A stretch of DNA of 64,000 bases from Pseudorhodoferax sp. Leaf265 (lineage in GTDB: Bacteria; Pseudomonadota; Gammaproteobacteria; Burkholderiales; Burkholderiaceae_C): contig NZ_LMMT01000002.1 of NCBI RefSeq assembly GCF_001422365.1, positions 124,001-188,000 on the forward strand. Reading direction: 5' to 3'. The notes under the pieces are model-generated. The model made no database searches and had not been told where the DNA came from. It was given only the letters and a program-made list of their open reading frames with translations. Position 1 is the stretch's first letter. Every line of letters begins with the position of its first letter. The translations under genes were made by a program, and so were the position numbers. Shown in pieces: positions 60,686 through 64,000 of the stretch.

Positions 60686-61105
60686 ATGAAGATCCTGATC
60701 GCCGTCGACGGCAGCGAACAGACCCAGCGCATGCTGACCTATCTCGCCCAGCACCAGCTGCTGGCCGCCGGCAACGAGTACACGGTGCTGACCGTGGTGC
60801 TGGAACTGCCCAAGCGCGCGGCTTCCTACGTGAATGCCGACGTGGTCAAGGGCTATTACCAGGAAGAGGCCGACAAGGTGCTCGAGCCCGTGAAGGCCTT
60901 CTTCGCGCAAAAGGGCATCAGCGCCCAGTTCGAGTTCAAGGTGGGCCACCCCGCGCACGAGCTGGCGCAAACCGCCGAGAAGGGCGGCTACGACCTGCTG
61001 GCCCTGGGCAGCCACGGCCATGGCGCGCTCGGCAATCTGATCATGGGTTCGGTCGCCACCAAGGTGCTCAGCCAGTGCAAGGTGCCGGTGCTGCTGCTGC
61101 GCTGA
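60686..61105 (+). CDS. Universal stress protein (UspA family)
   Basis: A 139-residue single-domain UspA protein: N-terminal ILIAVDGSEQ, and the ATP-binding pattern GSHGHGALGNLIMGSVATKVL near the C-terminus. The GxxGx(9)G(S) motif is intact, so it probably binds ATP. GGAG precedes the ATG. Cytoplasmic stress protein expected under growth arrest or redox stress. Confidence 0.93.
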   Translation: MKILIAVDGSEQTQRMLTYLAQHQLLAAGNEYTVLTVVLELPKRAASYVNADVVKGYYQEEADKVLEPVKAFFAQKGISAQFEFKVGHPAHELAQTAEKGGYDLLALGSHGHGALGNLIMGSVATKVLSQCKVPVLLLR

Positions 61106-61126
61106 AACGGTTCTCACACCCCACGG

Positions 61127-61150
61127 AATCGTTGCCAATGCGCAACGATT
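61127..61150. promoter_or_regulatory. 24-base inverted repeat between uspA and the receptor gene
   Basis: AATCGTTGC (61127-61135) and its exact complement GCAACGATT (61142-61150) are separated by six bases. It starts 22 bases after the UspA stop and ends 115 bases before the receptor start. It could be a weak terminator (the 3' side is followed by TTCGTCTC, with no real T run) or an operator for the receptor gene. It is not a typical Fur box. Confidence 0.5.
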
Positions 61151-61265
61151 TCGTCTCTGCTCGCAGGGGCCGGCGTAAACTCGCCGTCCCCCGCCAGCCA
61201 GGCATGCGTCCACATGACGCCATGTGCCAAGCCAGCCCACCACATCCCTCTTTGGGTGAGCTCGC

Positions 61266-63512
61266 ATGCCTGTCCGTTCCTCCTCCCTGCGCGCCGTTGC
61301 CGGCTGCGCGTTGACGCCCCTGGCCCTGTGCCTGTCGCACGCCGTCTGGGCGCAAGCCGCGCCGGCCGCGGGCGAGAAGTCGCTGTCCACCGTCACGGTC
61401 AATGCCAGCGCCGATGCCTCGGCCGAAGGTCTGTCGCCGTCCTATGCGGGCGGCCAGGTGGCGCGCGGCGGGCGTGCCGGCATTTTGGGCACGCGCGACA
61501 ACATGGAGACGCCGTTCTCCATCACGAGCTACACCAACGAACTGATCCAGGACCGCCAGGCCAGGAGCGTCGGCGAGGTGCTGCAGAGCGACCCGACCGT
61601 GCGCACGGCGCGCGGCTTCGGCAACTTCCAGGAAGCCTACTTCGTGCGCGGCTTCATCCTGAACTCGGACGACACGGCCTACAACGGTCTGTACAGCCTG
61701 ATGCCGCGCCAGTACATCGCGACCGAACTGTTCGAGCGGGTGGAGGTCTTGCGCGGCGCCTCGGCTTTTCTGACCGGTGCGGCACCCAACGGCAGCCTGG
61801 GCGGAGCCATCAACCTGCTGCCCAAGCGGGCGCCCAATGAGCCGCTGTCGCGTGTCACGGTCGGCGTGGGCAGCGGTGGGCAGGCCAGCGTCTCGACCGA
61901 CATCGCGCGCCGCTTCGGTCCGGATGGCGCGACCGGCATCCGTCTGAATGCCGCCTACCGCGGGGGCGACACGGCGGTGGATGACGAACACAGCAAGCTG
62001 GGTTTGCTCGCTTTGGGCATGGACTGGCGCAGCCGCGATGTACGTCTGTCGGGCGATATCGGATGGCAGGACAACCGGCTCAAGCGCACGCGGACCAATG
62101 TGGCGGTTGGTGCGGCCCTGACTTCCATCCCGGCAGCGCCGGACGCCAGCGCCAACTATGCGCAACCGTGGTCTTATTCGAACGAGAAGGATTGGTTCGG
62201 GACCTTCCGGGCGGAGGTCGATCTCAATTCCAATCTCACGGCCTGGGCCGCCTACGGTTTGCGCCGCAGTGAAGAAGCGAATTCGCTCGCCAACCTCACG
62301 CTTGCCAACGCTGCCACCGGCGCCGGCACGACGAGCCGTTTCGACAACGCGCGGGAGGACCGTGTCGATACCGGCGAGCTCGGTCTGCGTGGCAAGTTCC
62401 GCACAGGCTCCGTGGGCCACGAAGTCGTGGCGTCCATCTCGGCCTTCCAGCTCAAGAAGGACAACGCCTATGCGCTGGGCCGGGGCAGCACACTCGCAAC
62501 CAACCTGTACAACCCGGTTGCGTATGCGCAGCCCGCGCTGACCTATCTGGGCAACGACCTCTCCGACCCGGCATACAACGGCGCGACGAAGCTGCAGAGT
62601 TTTGCGATCGGCGACACCGTGTCGCTCATGGATGAACGGCTGCTGCTGACGTTGGGGCTGAGGCATCAGAAGATGAAGGTGGAGGATGTCAGCTACCGCA
62701 TCGTCGACAACGGCGTCGTCACCCAACCCGGTGGCGTACGGAAGGAATACGACAAGAGCCGCACCAGCCCTGTGGCAGGTCTGGTGTTCAAGATCACGCC
62801 ACAGTTCTCGGCATACGCGAACTACATCGAAGGCCTGGTCAAGGGGGACTCCGCTCCGGCGACAGTTCTGGGCAATGTGCCCGTCACGAATTCCGGCGAG
62901 GACCTGCCGCCCTATGTCTCCAAACAAAAGGAGATCGGCCTGAAGTTCGATGGCGGCCGCTTTGGCGGCGGGGTGGCGTTGTTCAGCATCGACAGGCCCC
63001 GCGCGGTCACCACGGTCACTGGCAACACTGCGGTGTTCTCCGCCGCCGGCAAGGACCGCCACCAGGGCGTGGAACTCACCATGTACGGCGAAGCCATGCG
63101 CGGACTGCGTGTGCTGGGTGGCTTGACGTGGCTGGATGCCAAGCAGCGTTCCACCGGTTCGTCGACGACCGATGGCAAGCGCGTGATCGGTGTTCCCAAG
63201 ACGCAGGCCAGCATCGGCGCCGAGCTCGATGTACCGGGCGTGCGCGGTCTGGCGGTCGACGGTCGCGTGGTCTACACCGGCAGCAGCTACGCCAATGCAG
63301 TCAACACGCTGCAAGCCCCGTCCTGGACACGCCTGGACGTCGGCGCACGCTATCTGATGGAAGTGCAGGGCAAGGCCCTGACGCTGCGTGCCCGGGTCGA
63401 CAACCTGTTCGACAAGAACTACTGGGCCTCCACCGGCGGTTATCCGGGCTCCGGCTACCTCGTCGTCGGTGCCCCGCGCACCTTCATGTTGAGCGCCTCG
63501 GTCGACTTCTGA
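61266..63512 (+). CDS. TonB-dependent siderophore receptor
   Basis: A 748-residue outer-membrane receptor. The signal peptide ends near HAVWAQAAPA. The plug has GILGTRDNMETPFSITSYT, FVRGFILNSDD and RVEVLRGASAFLTGAAPNG; the barrel follows and ends in a terminal aromatic strand (FMLSASVDF). No N-terminal signalling domain. It is most like hydroxamate (ferrichrome/coprogen) receptors. Base use in 62.0-63.3 kb looks less GC-biased than the neighbours (more T- and A-ending codons), which may mark later acquisition. A PepSY gene follows by 13 bases. Confidence 0.92.
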   Translation: MPVRSSSLRAVAGCALTPLALCLSHAVWAQAAPAAGEKSLSTVTVNASADASAEGLSPSYAGGQVARGGRAGILGTRDNMETPFSITSYTNELIQDRQARSVGEVLQSDPTVRTARGFGNFQEAYFVRGFILNSDDTAYNGLYSLMPRQYIATELFERVEVLRGASAFLTGAAPNGSLGGAINLLPKRAPNEPLSRVTVGVGSGGQASVSTDIARRFGPDGATGIRLNAAYRGGDTAVDDEHSKLGLLALGMDWRSRDVRLSGDIGWQDNRLKRTRTNVAVGAALTSIPAAPDASANYAQPWSYSNEKDWFGTFRAEVDLNSNLTAWAAYGLRRSEEANSLANLTLANAATGAGTTSRFDNAREDRVDTGELGLRGKFRTGSVGHEVVASISAFQLKKDNAYALGRGSTLATNLYNPVAYAQPALTYLGNDLSDPAYNGATKLQSFAIGDTVSLMDERLLLTLGLRHQKMKVEDVSYRIVDNGVVTQPGGVRKEYDKSRTSPVAGLVFKITPQFSAYANYIEGLVKGDSAPATVLGNVPVTNSGEDLPPYVSKQKEIGLKFDGGRFGGGVALFSIDRPRAVTTVTGNTAVFSAAGKDRHQGVELTMYGEAMRGLRVLGGLTWLDAKQRSTGSSTTDGKRVIGVPKTQASIGAELDVPGVRGLAVDGRVVYTGSSYANAVNTLQAPSWTRLDVGARYLMEVQGKALTLRARVDNLFDKNYWASTGGYPGSGYLVVGAPRTFMLSASVDF

Positions 63513-63525
63513 TCCGGCGGCCCCG

Positions 63526-64000
63526 ATGCTCAGCACCCGCGCCATCCGTGCCTGGACCTGGACCCACAAGTGGTCCAGCCTGGTCTGCACGGTGTTCATG
63601 CTGCTGCTGTGCATCACCGGCCTGCCGCTGATCTTCCACCACGAGATCGGCCACCTGCTCGGCACGGAGATCGAGGCGGCTGAGATGCCGGCGAACACGC
63701 CGCGTGCCGACCTGGACGCCGTGCTGCGCACGGCCATCGCGCGGCATCCCACACTGCAGGGCATGTTCGCCTCGCAGGAGGAGGACGACGAACGCGTCTG
63801 GTACGTCACGCTGGCGCCCACGCCCGACGCCAAGGCTGGCTTCAAGCAGGTGGCCGTCGATGCGCGCACCGGCCAGCCGCTCGGCGAGCCCTCGCTGGAC
63901 AGCGGCTTCATGTACGTCATGCGATCGCTGCACATCGATCTGTTCATGGGCCTGCCCGGCATGCTGTTCCTGGGGCTCATGGGCGTGCTGCTGCTGGCCT
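63526..64000 (+). CDS. PepSY-associated membrane protein, 5' part
   Basis: The first 158 residues of a protein cut off by the window end. An N-terminal helix (WSSLVCTVFMLLLCITGLPLIF) is preceded by RAWTWTHKW, typical of the PepSY-TM family. A periplasmic PepSY domain follows, with residues WYVTLAPTPDAK and DARTGQPLGEPS, then RSLHIDLFMGLPGMLFLGLMG. It is co-transcribed with the receptor and would support iron release from the siderophore. The rest lies beyond the window. Confidence 0.88.
   Translation, partial: MLSTRAIRAWTWTHKWSSLVCTVFMLLLCITGLPLIFHHEIGHLLGTEIEAAEMPANTPRADLDAVLRTAIARHPTLQGMFASQEEDDERVWYVTLAPTPDAKAGFKQVAVDARTGQPLGEPSLDSGFMYVMRSLHIDLFMGLPGMLFLGLMGVLLLA

Noticed and set aside
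61068-63980. Minus-strand open frame of 970 codons opposite the second receptor
   Set aside because: It is antisense to a well-supported TonB receptor and carries no recognisable motif.

Overview
The window is about 64 kb of very GC-rich, densely coded DNA. Spacers are short, GTG and TTG starts occur, and many genes overlap by 1 to 14 bases. There are four orphan Bug-type (TctC) periplasmic binding proteins, a cyclohexanecarboxylate cluster, a fused EIIA-HPr-EI fructose PTS and a GC-rich dispersed repeat placed between genes. Together these point to a metabolically versatile betaproteobacterium of the Burkholderiales, most likely Comamonadaceae. I saw no rRNA, tRNA, CRISPR array, insertion sequence or prophage gene.

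Layout from left to right. 0-5.2 kb: end of a DctS-like sensor kinase with its DctR-like regulator, a 24-residue membrane peptide, an ABC exporter, and a tiny membrane protein whose start codon interlocks with that of mltA. 5.2-11.3 kb: operon badH-badI-aliB-aliA-bug on the minus strand, facing a MarR regulator; it would take cyclohexanecarboxylate to pimeloyl-CoA except that no BadK hydratase is present. 11.3-18.8 kb: selD, then a fructose system (LacI-type regulator, two operator palindromes, fruB-fruK-fruA). 18.9-22.2 kb: a shikimate-dehydrogenase-like gene, then an exported alpha/beta hydrolase ending in a JDVT-CTERM sorting signal, overlapped by its presumed dedicated intramembrane protease MrtJ. 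22.4-26.9 kb: a Fur-boxed siderophore receptor operon with PepSY and two unassigned membrane proteins. 26.9-28.7 kb: esterase, TerB-like and SLOG proteins. 28.7-37.2 kb: an RpiR regulator facing iolC-iolB, followed by three Bug proteins, an SDR and a HAD phosphatase.

37.2-46.0 kb: a MocR-type regulator divergent from a complete eight-gene Nit1C cluster (MSMEG_0572-type protein, nitrilase, radical SAM, acetyltransferase, AIR-synthase-like, glycosyltransferase, MSMEG_0570-type protein, flavin oxidoreductase), a conserved but poorly understood set linked to nitrogen starvation and, in one pseudomonad, to growth on cyanide. 46-53 kb: MFS exporter, a thioredoxin-reductase-like protein without the redox CxxC plus a UBP zinc finger protein, then a two-component signalling group. 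53-57.4 kb: dps and a decaying stretch in which an acetyltransferase and a chloride channel carry internal deletions and a chloroperoxidase-like hydrolase carries a premature stop. 57.7-64 kb: a YdeP-type molybdopterin oxidoreductase, tag, a UspA protein and a second siderophore receptor/PepSY pair that runs off the end.

The most interesting items are the JDVT-CTERM/MrtJ pair, the Nit1C cluster with three direct-repeat candidate sites beside its MocR regulator, the incomplete bad/ali operon, the shared-CATG divergent starts at mltA, and a 125-bp structured repeat present twice.
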